Shown here: piece after piece, positions 1 through 13,198 of the stretch | Layout of the letters: each line of letters begins with the position of its first letter | How positions within the stretch are numbered: the first letter of the stretch is position 1 | Program-made: the position numbers and the translations under genes | NCBI RefSeq assembly: GCF_024679095.1 | Contig: NC_066522.1 | Span: 13,937,753 to 14,001,752, forward strand | Reading direction: 5' to 3' | DNA from: Eriocheir sinensis | Lineage: Eukaryota; Arthropoda; Malacostraca; Decapoda; Varunidae | DNA length: 64,000 bases | The notes under the pieces: model-generated | The model's database searches: none | What the model saw: only the letters and a program-made list of their open reading frames with translations | What the model was told of the DNA's origin: nothing

Positions 1-560
1 GTGTTTTGCCTCTCAAGGACGGGGTTCAAAGGGGCAGAAGATCCAAAAAGAAAACCAGTTATATTCTTATACAAAAATGGTTCCTAATATTTACCATACC
101 CGGTTCTCAAAAAAACATATAAAAAATATTACTTGTCCATTATTTTCTTCCGGCAGAGAGCTAGGCCTATAGTAACCTATGGAAAAAAAAGGAATTTCTT
201 CTTACTAAAACACAAAGGAACGATTAGACAGAGGATTAGTTTCTTTTCATCTATTTTACAGTTTCTAAAATGACAAATATAAATCAGTCAGGGAGAGGAA
301 GAATAAATAAAAATGAGAAAAGAAAAATGGTAGTGGTGGAAATGGAAGTAGAGGAAGAGGCGGCAGTGCTGGACATAGTGGTGGTGGTGGATAGAAGCAA
401 GAGACACATGTCCATCTTAGTCCACGCTGTCGGGTCCCAATGAGTCCTCGAGATAGAATATTTCATGGTCACCCCCGGAAAACAGACGGATGTTGTGGTG
501 GTGGTGGCAGTACCGGTGTTGATGTTGGTGTTGGTGGTGGTGAAGTTGATATAGTTTTTT
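1..560. other. No gene recognised; noncoding left end
   Basis: AT-rich, ordinary sequence passing into GTG/GTT-rich low-complexity sequence at about 480. Short frames read here are not supported as genes. Confidence 0.6.
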
Positions 561-564
561 ATTG

Positions 565-890
565 TTGGTGTTGGTGATGATGACTGTGGTGTTTGCAGTG
601 GTGTTGATGGACGTTTTATAAGTTGTGTTGATGGGGGTGGTAGAGGCGGTGGTGCAGTAAGAAGTGGTGTTGATGATGGGAGTGATGGAAGTCGTGTTAG
701 TATTGGTGTTGATTAAGATGAAGGAAGAGGTGGTGTTGGTGATGATGACTGTGGTGTTTGTAGTGGTGTTGATGGACGTTTTAGAAGTTGTGTTGATGGG
801 GGTGGTAGAGGCGGTGGTGCTGTAAGAAGTGGTGTTGATGATGGTAGTGATGGAGGTCGTGTTAGTATTGGTGTTGATTGTGGAGATGAA
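565..890. repeat. GTG/GTT-rich minisatellite, two units of about 165 bp
   Basis: The segment around 'gatggacgttttataag' (near 605) recurs as 'gatggacgttttagaag' (near 770), about 165 bp apart, with closely matching flanks on both sides. The period is a multiple of three, which keeps a long Thr/Asn/Ile-rich frame open on the minus strand (417-1235). That frame is a by-product of the repeat and I do not call it a gene. Confidence 0.85.
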
Positions 891-1575
891 GAAAGAGGTG
901 GTGTTAGTAGGTCTATTGATAACGATGATGATGGAAGAAGTAGTGAAGAAGGAGGATAAGGTGATGGTGGTGCAGGTAGAGGAAGGTGAAAGGGAGGAAG
1001 GAACGACAGACGACCGCACTAAGGTTCCTCGTCGGAAGTTTGGCCTCCCTTCCTCCTGCTCTATTCCCTGGCAGCGACCCCTCCCCTCCAGCCCACCGTG
1101 CCCCTCCCTGCACCGCGCCTCTCCATGCTCAAAGATTCTGGGCCAAGGGTGGCGCCGAAGCAACGAGCCTGGCAAATGTGGAAATATGGTCTGAAGAATT
1201 TTTCGTCTGAATTTCTCTTTTCTTAGATTATCCAAGTAATCTGTGCTTGTATATTTTTATAATTTTTCCATTTGTTTATCTTTATGATTCTCTAAGTCTT
1301 TTAATATGTCTGTTTTATCGTTTCTTTTGTTAGAATGTAATGTTGTTGCGTTTTGTTAATACGGTTGAAACCAAGTTATTTGATAAGAAATAATGCGGAA
1401 AAATAAAGAAAAAAATTAAAGAAAACAGCTCGTAATTGGACTGCAGGAATAAACACTTTTTTTTTGAGTGAGCACTCCATCTTACTGCTCTAACAGTCGC
1501 AGCTGATGTTGTTCTTGTTTCTTGGCGGAGATGTTGTTCATGTTAATTCTGTATTAGTTGGTTCTGCTGCTGCTA

Positions 1576-1598
1576 CTGCTATTATTATTATGATTACG

Positions 1599-1657
<59 letters not shown>

Positions 1658-1766
1658 CACTATTATAATATTAATTATTAGTAGTATCATTATTATTATT
1701 ATATTTTTTACCATTATTATTACCACCATCCTCATCATTATTATTCTCTGTATTATCATTATAATG

Positions 1767-1838
<72 letters not shown>

Positions 1839-1980
1839 TTATGATTATTCTTATTCTAAATATTATCATTATAATTATTATTATAATAAATATTATCATT
1901 ATTATCATTGTTATTATTATAATTATTATTATTACTGTTATTATTATTATAATCATTATTATCAGCATCATTATTATTAT
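1576..1980. repeat. (ATT)n-rich block with two pure tracts
   Basis: Long runs of ATT at about 1597-1657 and 1770-1837, joined by imperfect ATT/ATC/ATA triplets. All frames read as homopolymeric Ile, Leu or Tyr and are noncoding. Confidence 0.95.
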
Positions 1981-2117
1981 TGCTCATCCCTACCCCCAAC
2001 ATCATTAGAATTATCATTATTTTTGTTATCATTAATGTTATCATTACATTTGTTTTAGTATCACCACAGCTATATTAAAAAAAATCAGTAAGAAAATAAT
2101 GACAACAATAATCATAA

Positions 2118-2353
<236 letters not shown>

Positions 2354-2669
2354 TAAAATCATTATTATTATTTCATAATTAATATTGTTTTTTTTCAACT
2401 ATTTCGGTGAGTTACAACTATGCAATTCAATGATTTCTAAAATGTAAATTTCTGGCGTTTTAAGAGTGAGGAAGAGGAAGAGGAGGATGAGGATGGGGAT
2501 GAGAGGAAGAGGAGGAGGAGAAGGAAGATGAGGAGGAGATGGTAGAGGGGAAACCGAGGGTGAAGGGGAGTAGTGGCGGAGGAGGAAAAGAAATACGGTG
2601 ATGTTGGAGGAGAAAGAGGAGGAAGAGTAATGGCTATGATGATAAAGTACGGAGAACTTTAAAAGAAAA

Positions 2670-2675
<6 letters not shown>

Positions 2676-2756
<81 letters not shown>
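2676..2756. repeat. (CT)n microsatellite
   Basis: About 81 bp of uninterrupted CT dinucleotides. Confidence 0.97.
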
Positions 2757-2762
<6 letters not shown>

Positions 2763-3391
2763 TCGAGGCAAACAAACAAAACAAAACTTCGCCCATTGAC
2801 TCGGCGCTGCATCGCGGACGTATCCATCATAACAGATCTTGGTTAGGCATAAATGCAGGGCGAGCAACGCTTAATCTTCGGAACGTGATGAATGCGCTGA
2901 GGAGTTGGTGTTTCCCGAGTCTCGCGGCAACAATATATGGGACAAAGTTGCGAACATTTCCCTCATAAACACGCCACCCTTAAGGAGAACTGATCTCGGG
3001 CCTCGGCAATGTTCCCTCGCTCGTAAATACTTCGTAGCGAGTATGAGATATGTCAAAATAACTCTCCCGTTTTGATCTCGTACCACACCGAGAAGGGAGC
3101 GGAATAAAGTCACGTTTCTGTGCCTTTCCTTTCTTTCCAACATGTGGCTTTGTGACGAGTTCGTACCACAGAGGTCCCGCGGAGAATATAGAGAGAGTTT
3201 TCCTCCTCGCCTTCAGGCACCGGAATGAATGATTGATGGAAATATAATCTCCCCTTCGCACCGTTTACTCTGGATGAAGTCAATATTAGAATGGCCCTTA
3301 TCGTAATTATTTATCCTCCAGGTATTAGAATATCATCATCATTATTGCGCTTAAAAAATCTCAAATAAAGGCAAACACAGTAGCCTCTAGG

Positions 3392-3525
3392 ACGTAATTT
3401 TCGTAAGAACGTTTATTTTCCTTATAACTTGTTTCGAAATGCAAAAAGCGAAAATACATATCACATTAACCGGCTTCTAACTTTCCAAAGAATTCCACAT
3501 CAGAAACGTGGATCACGGTTACCCC
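3392..3525 (+). repeat. Dispersed repeat, copy 1 (second copy at 4857-5005)
   Basis: Shares with 4857-5005 an ordered set of blocks: 'cgtaatt', 'aagaaYgtttatttt', 'ttcgaaatgcaaaa', 'atcacatt', 'aactttcc', 'agaat' and 'atcacg'. The two are in the same orientation about 1.46 kb apart. The unit is unclassified and could be an old interspersed element or a local duplication. Confidence 0.6.
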
Positions 3526-4106
3526 CCCCCCCCCCTTAAGGACCCATGGCGGCGGCGGGAAAGCTACACCGCCAGGCACAGGCCACATTAGCCGGCCAGA
3601 CCACAGCCTCGGGCCGCCGCTGCCGCCACCACCACAAGGCCAAGGAGGGCTTCACTTCACGGCTCAGCGCAAGCCTCAGTCCGGAACGTGTCTGGGATGT
3701 GAGACCAACGCCCACTCTTTCCCCCCTCTCCATCTCTCTCTCTTACTGTCTGTGTCTGTTTGTCTGTCTCTTTCTCATTCGCCCTCTCCCAGACAGTCAC
3801 TCACCTCCCTCCCCCTTCACACACGCACACAGCCACGCCCTTCGCCCCTCATCAGCTGCCCACGCCCACTGCTATCTCACGGCTGGCAAAATGTAGGGCG
3901 TCTGGTCTTTGCCACGGCTAATATTACCTGGTTTTCTTCCATTAATTTAATAACGCACTTTAGTCATCACTTACACACGCTCTCCATTTTTCTTCCGCCA
4001 AGGCAACGGGACCTCGTGTTGATGCTGGCGTTGGGAATTACTTCAGTTAATAAAGGCGGGGAGAAGAGCAGAATAACATGTGTAGAGTCTGTTTTCTTCA
4101 TTAGTA

Positions 4107-4390
<284 letters not shown>

Positions 4391-4856
4391 AGGTAATTAC
4401 ATTGAAACAGTACCACGCAACATTCCTCCGTAACTAGACTTTTGCGGGAAACTCCACCACACAGCCACCGAACCAACCAACCACACGGCGCTGCATTTTT
4501 TCGTGCTCACTGAAGAGACTCAACGCACCAATGTAATTACGGCCATGTACTGCACGCTGGGACGGGACTGCCTTCTTTGTAAATTCCTTTCCTCGTGAAT
4601 GTAACTTGGTTGATAGATGTTTGGTCGGTAATGTCATTCGCTTCCGCCTCCGCCTTTCACATCAACTATTTTCAAAGGCTAAAGAGGAGATCAATCGGGT
4701 CCTAATGAGTGTTTTTCTTTAGGTTTATGGCACAGAAGAATGATCAAACTGCCACCAGGGCCATGAAAGTACCTCTGGAAATACCCCAAACTCCTACGAA
4801 ATCCTTGTCAAATATGTTAGTCGATTCTTAAGAAATACCTAAGTTGTCTCACCATC

Positions 4857-5005
4857 CGTAATTATTTTCAAGAATGTTTATTTTTTTTTATCGCTTGTGA
4901 TTCGAAATGCAAAAGAAAAGAAAAATTAACATCACATTCACCGTCTTCTACAACTTTCCTAAGAATTTAACGTATCCTTCAGAAGCGCAGATCACGATAG
5001 TCCTA
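4857..5005 (+). repeat. Dispersed repeat, copy 2 (first copy at 3392-3525)
   Basis: Diverged second copy of the unit at 3392-3525, ending in an A-rich stretch (about 5005-5040). The A-rich end would suit a retroposed sequence but does not prove one. Confidence 0.6.
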
Positions 5006-5527
5006 AAAAAAACAAAAAAACAAAAAACAAAAAAACAAATACCTTTAAAACTCTCCTCCGGATTATCATCATCTCTCTTTTGTTCGGCACCAGATTTTTT
5101 CTTCCGCTTTTGATTCGAATTTCTTAGACCGCAAAAGTAAAAAAAAAAAACCTTGCCTTGTGCCCCACCCATTCAGCCCCGCCCCGACCAGTCTCACACA
5201 ACCTCAAGCTCATATAAAACCAACCCAGGACCTGCCTCACTATCCTCGACCTACAGCACCCCGCCCCGCCCCGCCCCTCCGCGACCCTTCAGGATAATCT
5301 CTGCGCTCCGATGCCATTAATGGTGATGAATGACCGGTGTATCAAAGCCGCGGAGGGGAGGCGGGGGCGTAGGGCGAGGCAGGGTCACGGGCTGAAAAGA
5401 GTGAAGGACGAGGAGTAATGAAATAAGAAAGGCAGGGCGAGGGGAGTGGATAGTGCCAAGGGAGGGAAGAAAAGGCAAGATGCTGCACAATGGAGACTCG
5501 AGGAAGGAAGGAAGGAAGGTGTGGCTC

Positions 5528-5640
<113 letters not shown>

Positions 5641-5808
5641 TCATCCTTCACCTGGCACCGTTCACTGAGAAAGATAGGATTGGCACTTGACCCTCGGCAT
5701 TATAACAGTGGCGTTTCAGTGGTGACAACAGCTTCCTTCTCTAGCAGTATTTCAATAGGTTTGTGTCTGTTTATTGTCTCGTTGTCTGTCTGTCTGTCTT
5801 AGTTTATA

Positions 5809-6030
5809 GGGCCGTATTACAAATCAAACCAGAGAAGTTTCGGGTCCCTACAAAGGTCGGTTTAGGGGCCGTAGTACAAGTCCAGTCCGAGAAGTTCCGG
5901 GTCCCTACAGAGTTCGGGATGAATAGCTCTGTTGGGACCCGAAACTTCTCGGGTTTGACTTGTAATACGACCCCTAAACCAACCTCTGTAGGGACCCGAA
6001 ACTTCTCGGGTTTGGCTTGTAATACGGCCC
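5809..6030. mobile_element. Palindromic MITE with long inverted arms
   Basis: Two inverted arms of about 104 bp begin and end with GGGCCGTATTACAA and its complement, around a short centre (ttcgggatgaatagc). Each arm holds two direct copies of a module containing 'GAGAAGTTTCGGGTCCC', so the element has four modules, two in each orientation. There is no coding capacity. 'TTAT' occurs at 5804-5807 and again at 6032-6035, so a short target duplication is possible, but the exact ends are ambiguous and the superfamily is unassigned. The structure fits a non-autonomous DNA transposon. Confidence 0.85.
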
Positions 6031-6809
6031 ATTATCTCTATCTATCTAAAAATATGGTTGGGTGAAACGAATGAAATTACACTAACACAAAAGCGCTAGA
6101 GCATCACGTAATATTTCACATAAGTATTACGTATTTCCATCATTTTTAAAAGTTGTGTGTCTGCGTCTTGCATTAATCAAAGTCTCTTATATTCTGTAAG
6201 GCGGCGGCCCACGAGGAGCTGTCTGGCAGCCAGGCTCTGGCTGGGCGAGGCTCTCCGGTGCCTCCTCAGCTTCCCTCTTATAAAATGCATAAGCCTTCTC
6301 TGTAATGGAGACGTAGCGAGCATCAAGGGCTTCAAGCGAGCCTTCCCGAAAATACAACTACAAGTTATTTAATGTTTTCTAAGCCTAACACATGGAAGGA
6401 ACCTCTTTTGATATATCTAGCAGATCTAAGAAACGAATTTGTTCATTTGTAATATCACCAGAGAATAGAAGTCAGTATTTTGTAATCACAGTAAAAGAAC
6501 AAACAGTCTGCTTCACACTGATCGCCCATTGTTCCCGCCAAGCCAGGAATTTTGAATTAACAGAACAAAAGAGACCCGAGAGGAACAATGGGCAAGGTGA
6601 ATCCGTTGCCCTCGGCGGCTGAAGCACAGGCAGTGACGCAACGCCCGCCCAAAAGTTCATTCTCCTGCAGCGGCGAACACTCCGGGCGCCCGGGGGATGC
6701 AAACACGAAGCATTTAGGCAACGGGCGTGCAAGATGGAAACTTCTTTTTCATATATAAGAAAGCGGATTTAAAAAAAAAACTAAAAGGAACAGTACATTA
6801 CTAAGCAAA

Positions 6810-6812
<3 letters not shown>

Positions 6813-6887
<75 letters not shown>
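6813..6887. repeat. (AC)n microsatellite
   Basis: About 75 bp of AC, followed by impure 'aacaaacgaacacacac'. Confidence 0.97.
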
Positions 6888-6891
<4 letters not shown>

Positions 6892-7265
6892 AACGAACAC
6901 ACACACATAGTGGGTAGATAATTAATTTGGAGTCCAATCCAGCCGCTCTTCAGGCTGCAACGCAGGGCCCATGCAGTGCGGGGCGGCGGGCGGCGGCGCC
7001 GCCGCCAGACATCCAGCAGCTGCCGGGGCCGCTGTGACCCACGCGAGGGTGTCGTGCGGGGGAGGAATGCATCACGCAACTCCCAAGGGAACAAGACAAG
7101 TAAATGGAAGAATAAAATTACGATCTGTTTCCGCAGAGTGTCAGGAAAAGTCTATGAAGGCCGAAACGTTGACGATGTAATGCTTTCTTCCTTGCTACTC
7201 TATCTATCCAGTATATATGTACCTATTCATGGATGGATGTATGCATGTATATATGAATGTAATTA

Positions 7266-7436
<171 letters not shown>

Positions 7437-7439
7437 TCA

Positions 7440-9737
7440 TATACACACATTTTTTGTTAGTAGGAAAAATATCAGAAAAATATCAATGTTTGCATGAAAA
7501 AAGTTAGGAAATGAAAAAAAACAAGACCCAACTTCTCTTTAGAGTTACAAATTGCAGTTTCAACTCGTACCATCCATAAATCTGCCTGTTTGTCTCTCTG
7601 TATATCTCTCTCTATCTCTTTTTTCTCTCACCCTTTATCTTTTTCAATTGCTTTTACAGTTGTCATTTATTATGATGTCAGCGATAAATCTTTGGAAAAA
7701 CAACCGCGTTGCATGTTGTTTAAAGCCATGATGGATGAAAAGTTTGTGTGTGTAAAAGCAACACTAGAACCTACATTATTTATAGGAAAAACGCACTATA
7801 ATGGTGCTCCAATTACTTGAAACTAAATACACCATTTCTACCACTGCCGCAACGCTTATACAATCGTGGGGTGGCCCGTCCGTCGCCTGCACGCAACAGT
7901 CCCGGTCGATGGGGAATTCATGGACCAATAACTAATTTTGCATCGGCTTGGTTCGCAGCATCCTTGTCGCCTGATTCAATTACAAAGTCGGACCGTTTTC
8001 TGTGCAATGAAAGTGTACGAAAAACTTGCAAAAAAATAACCTTCAGAATGTATTAAAACTATTTTGCAAGTTTTCATGCCAACTTAATTAAGCGTTTAGT
8101 ATTTAAACGAAAAAAAAAGGAATATTCCCATTAAATTTTTTACGTGTTGGATGTCTAAGATGCTACACAGATCTTTCGCAGTGTTTTATATTCATTTGAA
8201 TCTCACGCAGCAGAACTACACACCTATGCCTGCAACTAGTGTCTTTCTTCTGTAAGACGTAGACGACCAAGAAGACTTTTTCGATGCTGCGTCCAAAACT
8301 TCGATAATCCTGAGGCACAACGGGAAACACCTCGTCGGTGCACATGTACCTTGTCGTGGGCGGGCGAGAGGTGTCTGTCAGTCAAGGGATGCGAACAGAA
8401 AATATGAAACCTTTGTTTTTACCCCCTTCCCAGGTTCATTCACGTTCATCCTTTCCTCTGTCGTGGAGTGTGTGCTCATCATTACATTTTCAGTTTACAA
8501 ACAGAGAGCCAAAACACGGCAACCTCTCACCTCAACTATATAGAACGCGCGAGTCTCGAGGTCTTCACCGTGCATCCCTCGATAAGGTGTGCCTCTCTGG
8601 GTCCCTTCTGACACTTTACATACCTGGCTATCACGTCGCGTGCTGAGCCCGACACTAAAGGCCACACTCTGCTGATGGCGCCTGTGTAATACTGGTCCTC
8701 ATAACGTTACCTTGTTACCGGACACATCACGGATTGTAGGTTTATAATGCTCCAACCTCCTCGTAACAGCTGCAAGTGACTGGCGGCACCTTCAGTCTTT
8801 TCAAGCACGCGTTGTGTTCAAGTAAAACGTAAATTTCTTTGCCCGTTATCATTGCCGTCTCAAGCCGCGGAGGCCTTGCACACAACGCCTGGCGCAAGGG
8901 TGAAAAGAGCAAAAAAGAGAGGTGTTGAGTTACGATCTCGCACGTGTTTTTTAAGTGCAACTGGAACACAAGCAAACACTATTAAAAATAGTACATAATA
9001 TTATACTGGCCGAGTCGTACTGAATTACAGCTTCATTTAGTTTTGTCAAAGCAACTGTCTCTTATTGGGAGGATGATAAAACAGAAAAATATTCATATTA
9101 AAAGTCTTAGGTTTGTTTCAGCCACATTTGATTTATGCTTCAGCCAAACAGTTTTTAAATAAAAGAAACTTCAAGTCACAGTGCAGCGGCCTGCCTTCAC
9201 CAGGTCCTGCACTGCAGCAGCGCCGCAAAGCCGCGCTGACTGGCCGCGGAGGGAATGATATATAACCCAATTGTTGCACCGAAGCACGTGGGGATCCGGA
9301 CCAGACTCGCAGCGGTGGCCGAGAGGCGGCGACGGAGTACGAGTATTTGCTTCCTCCTCGGGCAGGATGTAGCAGAAAAATTGCCATCAGCTTCGCCGCT
9401 TTACTGACTTACTTCTCGCTGCCATGCGTCACGCTCTCGTACTTCAGGCCTTGCAGAAAGTGGTACTTGAGTAGGCAAGTGTGGTGTGGTGTGGTTTTCG
9501 AAATTCAATTTCATGAGGAAGCTCTTCAAACACTACTTAGTTTTATAGCACCATTACCTACTAACACTAATTGATTTTCAAACAGTCTTTCCTCGGTGTA
9601 AGGAATGTTTTAGCCACAAATATTAGTGGAGCGCGGGTAATAGACGAGTTTCACTATCACTTCACTTCTGTGATTTACTGGGACTGCTTTACATGGAGGA
9701 ATAATGTGCTCTAAAAATATAATTTCATAATGAAGAG

Positions 9738-9740
<3 letters not shown>
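7440..9740. other. Noncoding stretch, nothing recognised
   Basis: Mixed-composition single-copy sequence. Short open frames (for example 7590-7820, 8338-8646 and 9347-9574) lack domain similarity, signal peptides or splice context that I can support. Confidence 0.5.

Positions 9741-9743
<3 letters not shown>

Positions 9744-9816
<73 letters not shown>
9744..9816. repeat. (CT)n microsatellite
   Basis: About 73 bp of pure CT. Confidence 0.97.
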
Positions 9817-9820
<4 letters not shown>

Positions 9821-9839
9821 ATCTTTCCTGGACCAAGCA

Positions 9840-11270
9840 TTTATAATCTTTAATTGTTTTTTATTTATTTTTCTTCTTGAACTGTACATATAACTGAACA
9901 CCTCTTACGGAGGTGAGGGAGGGCTGAACATAATTTGTTAGCGTTTTAGATCATGTTGGCCAACCATCTGGACATTCCTCTCGCTCGGGGATATTGAAAA
10001 CCAACTATTTTACTAAACTTATCAGATTGGTCCCATTTCGTTCCCAGCTCTTTGAGGTCATCGAGCTCAAAATATTAATAATAGGGTCATAGAGGTGAAT
10101 AAAAATGTTTCCTAACTTTCAAAAGAAAACAAGTGCGAATATAAATTTACAATTCCGAGAATATGAAAGCTTTATTCAGTGATATGGACACCTGGCTACT
10201 CTTAATGAACACAAACGGCTCGGACAAAGTTTTTACAAAAGTGTTGCGGGCCGTAATCATTACCATTAATTGGGGCGTAGCGTGCGCGGTGCAGCTGGCC
10301 ACGCGGCATATTAACGAGGCCTTGCAGCGAGGCCCACGTTGGCAGGCGTCCTTTTCCCATCGCCCTTGGCAGTGTCGAGCAATCTATCACACACGGGATG
10401 GGACAACACTATCTGATGAATTACAAGGTTTGCTACACCCCTGGTCGGTCACAAACACTTTCATTTCAACATTGTAATGTTTTATTAGCTTTGCTTCATG
10501 AGTATCAATTACAACATTTTTTTTTACACCAATAAGTGGTTTATTAGTAAAAACGGCTAATTGCTTATCAGTTAACTATCCCTCAGTGGACACCGATATG
10601 GTGCGTGAGGCTTTTGGGCACGAACCCAACGACACATTTATCCAGTAAGCACTCATTAAACATCAAAGGATGGCTATCAAAACAAAATCTACCGAGAAGT
10701 TCATCAGGCGTGACGCTGGGCACGCGAAGGGTGCCTGTGATAGGAGGGGCAGCTGGTGCGGCAAATACGGAGGGCGGAGGAGGAGGAAGAGCTGGAGGAG
10801 GAGGAAGTGGAGCAGGAGGAGGAAGAGGTGCGGGAATACACGTACACTGATAATTTAGTTACACATTCTGTTGCAAGCCACTAAGCCAGACAGTGATGGT
10901 GATGTTGCGGGGCCACCAATGCGACGTGCATGGCGGGGTGCACGCCTTGTGGGATGAATATGTGTAACAAAACAACGATTATCCGGGAACGGCTGACGAT
11001 ATGCCATTACAACGGATCAAAGGCTGGAGCAAGAGGCGCGGAAGGGAGCGGGTGTGTAGATTTACAAAGCTCTCAGGGTATGCATTGGTCCGTGATATGT
11101 CGGCCTGAGGAACAAATGATGAAGGTTGAGACGGGGGAGATTGAGTGAAAGGTTGTTGGGCGTCACCCACATCTATTCATCCGCCGCCCCACCCACGCCC
11201 CCTGTTCCATCACGCATATCTCCGGCGTGGACGTACGTATTTAAAAAGAAATCCTTTGTATTATACTCAA
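9840..11270. other. Noncoding stretch, nothing firm recognised
   Basis: Ordinary sequence with a GGA-rich patch near 10770-10830. The 104-codon frame at 10163-10477 shows no motif and is left unannotated. Confidence 0.5.
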
Positions 11271-11443
11271 ACTTGGTAGCAGTTTTGCTTCCATTATTAT
11301 TATTATCATCATTATAATTCTTCTTCTTTTTGTTCTGGTTCTTGTTCTTGTTCTTGTTCTTGTTATTCTTCTTCTTATTATTATTAGTAGTAATATCATT
11401 ATTATTATTATTACTATTATTTTTAATATCATCACTATCATGC

Positions 11444-11811
11444 TTTTTTTTTTTTTTACGTCGCTGCCTGTTGCGCCGGTAGGCATCTTCCTGGTGGGGC
11501 CTGATGGTCGGCCCAAGGCTTCTTCCAGGTGGGGCCTGATGGTCGGCCCAGCCCGTTCTGGCGCAGGCGAGTGTTTATAGTGGCGCCATCTTGCATTGGC
11601 TCATGCTGCCCCCCGGAACTCGTTCTTGATTCGCTTGGACGGCTTCCTCTAGAGTCCGGGTTGATGGGTGGTCTTCAGGACAGCATGTGGGTAGTTTTAA
11701 GCCACTCGGCGGTGACTGAAAAATCCGAGTGGTAGCGTGGGGATTCGAACCCGCGTCGTCCATCACGCGGTGAATATGGGCCCAGTACGCTACCAGTTCG
11801 GCCACCGCCTC
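11444..11811 (-). mobile_element. Full-length tRNA-derived SINE
   Basis: Read on the minus strand, the element begins GAGGCGGTGGCCGAACTGG with a Pol III A box (complement at 11793-11804), followed by a B box GGTTCGAATCC (complement at 11741-11751) at tRNA-like spacing. A tRNA-unrelated body of about 280 bp follows, then a poly(A) end (T run 11444-11457). The 5' part does not fold with a paired acceptor stem, so it is a SINE head and not a tRNA gene. The body contains a 35-bp tandem duplication (block 'ggtggggcctgatggtcgg' at 11493 and 11528). Both flanks are ATT/ATC-rich, so the element lies inside a microsatellite region. A second, partial copy is at 48698-48812. Confidence 0.9.
11736..11811 (-). 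promoter_or_regulatory. Internal Pol III promoter (A and B boxes) of the SINE
   Basis: A box TGGCCGAACTGG and B box GGTTCGAATCC are both close to consensus and about 41 bp apart. This type-2 promoter would drive SINE transcription toward lower coordinates. Activity is inferred. Confidence 0.75.
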
Positions 11812-11855
11812 ATTATTATTATTATCATCGTTGTGCTACTATCATTACAATCATT

Positions 11856-11888
11856 ATCTTCTTCTTCTTCTTCTTCTTCTTCTTCTTC

Positions 11889-11920
<32 letters not shown>

Positions 11921-11945
11921 TTTCTTCTTCTGCTTTCTCTTCTTC
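11856..11945. repeat. (TTC)n microsatellite
   Basis: About 90 bp of TTC with single-base variants, adjoining an ATT/ATC patch that touches the SINE 5' end. Confidence 0.95.
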
Positions 11946-12297
11946 TTCATCTTCTTGTTATTTTTATTTTTATTGCTGTTATTTGTTATTGTTGTAGTTA
12001 CCATTTTCTTCATTTCTCATGCCAGTCATTTTCCTTCCTGCATTTCCTTGATTGGCCAATACAGGTGTCGATTCCGATTTACACCAGCGAACAGCCAGCC
12101 AATCAGGGCTTGGCTGCGTGCAATTGCTCCTCCAATGGTGACACCTAACAGGCTGCTGGACGACGCCGCGAGCCTCGGGAGACAAGACCACACTCCCTCC
12201 TACCGCTGACCAAGCTCTCTGGGAAATATCTATGAGAGGTCTTGCTAATAGCGAATCAATGATGGCCGCTGCTTTATAGGATCGAAACTGACTTCTA

Positions 12298-12450
12298 GAT
12301 ACAAAATTCTGAGGTGTGATCAGTCGTAAGATAACTTTAGCTGACCACATCCATGTCTTTCACGGTTACCTTAAGGCCCTCAAGTAGAGTCAATGACTTA
12401 ATTTCCATGTAATCCAGGCTAAGTCAGCTTCTAAAGTCTTGTGTGCCACG
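12298..12450 (+). repeat. 'S' repeat, copy 1 (uninterrupted)
   Basis: Starts 'gatacaaaattctgaggt'. It shares ordered blocks with 13558-13870 ('cagtcgta', 'gacttta/aacttta', 'tctttcacgg/tcttttacgg', 'gtagagtc', 'catgtaatcca/catgtattcca'). Its second copy is longer because an R-repeat sits inside it. Confidence 0.65.
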
Positions 12451-12620
12451 TCATATTTGTTTTTAATACTGGTCAACTAATCTATCACATAATGCAGTGA
12501 ACTAATTATTATCCATATTATTTTACGTAGTATTGAAAACGTGCATTTATTCATTGTTTCTTCGTGTTTTCTTTTTGGATGGGAGAAACAATGTAACAAA
12601 CGCACTGAGAAAGACAAACC

Positions 12621-12699
<79 letters not shown>
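12621..12699. repeat. (AC)n microsatellite
   Basis: About 79 bp of AC with one 'cgc' interruption. Confidence 0.97.
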
Positions 12700-12701
<2 letters not shown>

Positions 12702-12896
12702 CTCCCCTCCACCCCCCACAATGAAACACATAGCCAAGCACAGCGGTCATCCTCAGGACGCAGCAGGAGCCGCACACTAATATAAATGAACACATAGGCC
12801 GCGCCTCGTGCCTGCTACCTGTCGAGTCTGTTCCAGGTCCAGAGTAAGTTAATTCGGAGTTGCTTCCTGCTGCTGTTTCTGCCGTCGAGCCACCAA

Positions 12897-13195
12897 GGTT
12901 GCTTCACTCCTTATGTTTACAATAATCTTAACATAAAACAGATGGAGCAAAGGTGAACCTTGAAGGGCATGCAAAAAGTATGCGCATCACCCGATTCTAC
13001 CGAGCTAAAGCGTATGCTGTGTTGCAGTATGTGAACACTTCTACGCTGCACTCTTTATGTTTACAATAATAACATAGAACAGATGGAGCAACGGTGAATC
13101 TTAAAAGGCATGTAAAACGTATGAGCATCACTAAATTCTCCTTAGCTAGACCGTACGGTGTTTAGTAGTACGTGAACGCTTCTACGCCTCACTGT
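12897..13195. repeat. Tandem duplication, two units of about 145 bp
   Basis: 'ttatgtttacaataat' occurs at 12911 and 13055, each followed by 'acataRaacagatggagcaa', 'ggcatg' and 'gagcatca/gcgcatca', and ending 'gtgaac..cttctacg'. This is a clear, moderately diverged head-to-tail duplication. Confidence 0.88.
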
Positions 13196-13198
13196 TCA

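Noticed and set aside
417..1235. 272-codon minus-strand open frame rich in Thr, Asn and Ile
   Set aside because: It follows from a GTG/GTT minisatellite with a period divisible by three. There is no domain, signal peptide or splice context.
9310..9345. 'gcagcggtggccgagaggcgg' resembles a tRNA or SINE A box
   Set aside because: No B box at the expected distance on either strand and no tRNA fold.
10163..10477. 104-codon plus-strand frame
   Set aside because: No recognised motif, no support for splicing or conservation; chance-length frame.
11736..11811. Possible tRNA gene
   Set aside because: A and B boxes are present, but the ends do not pair as an acceptor stem, and a SINE body with a poly(A) end follows.
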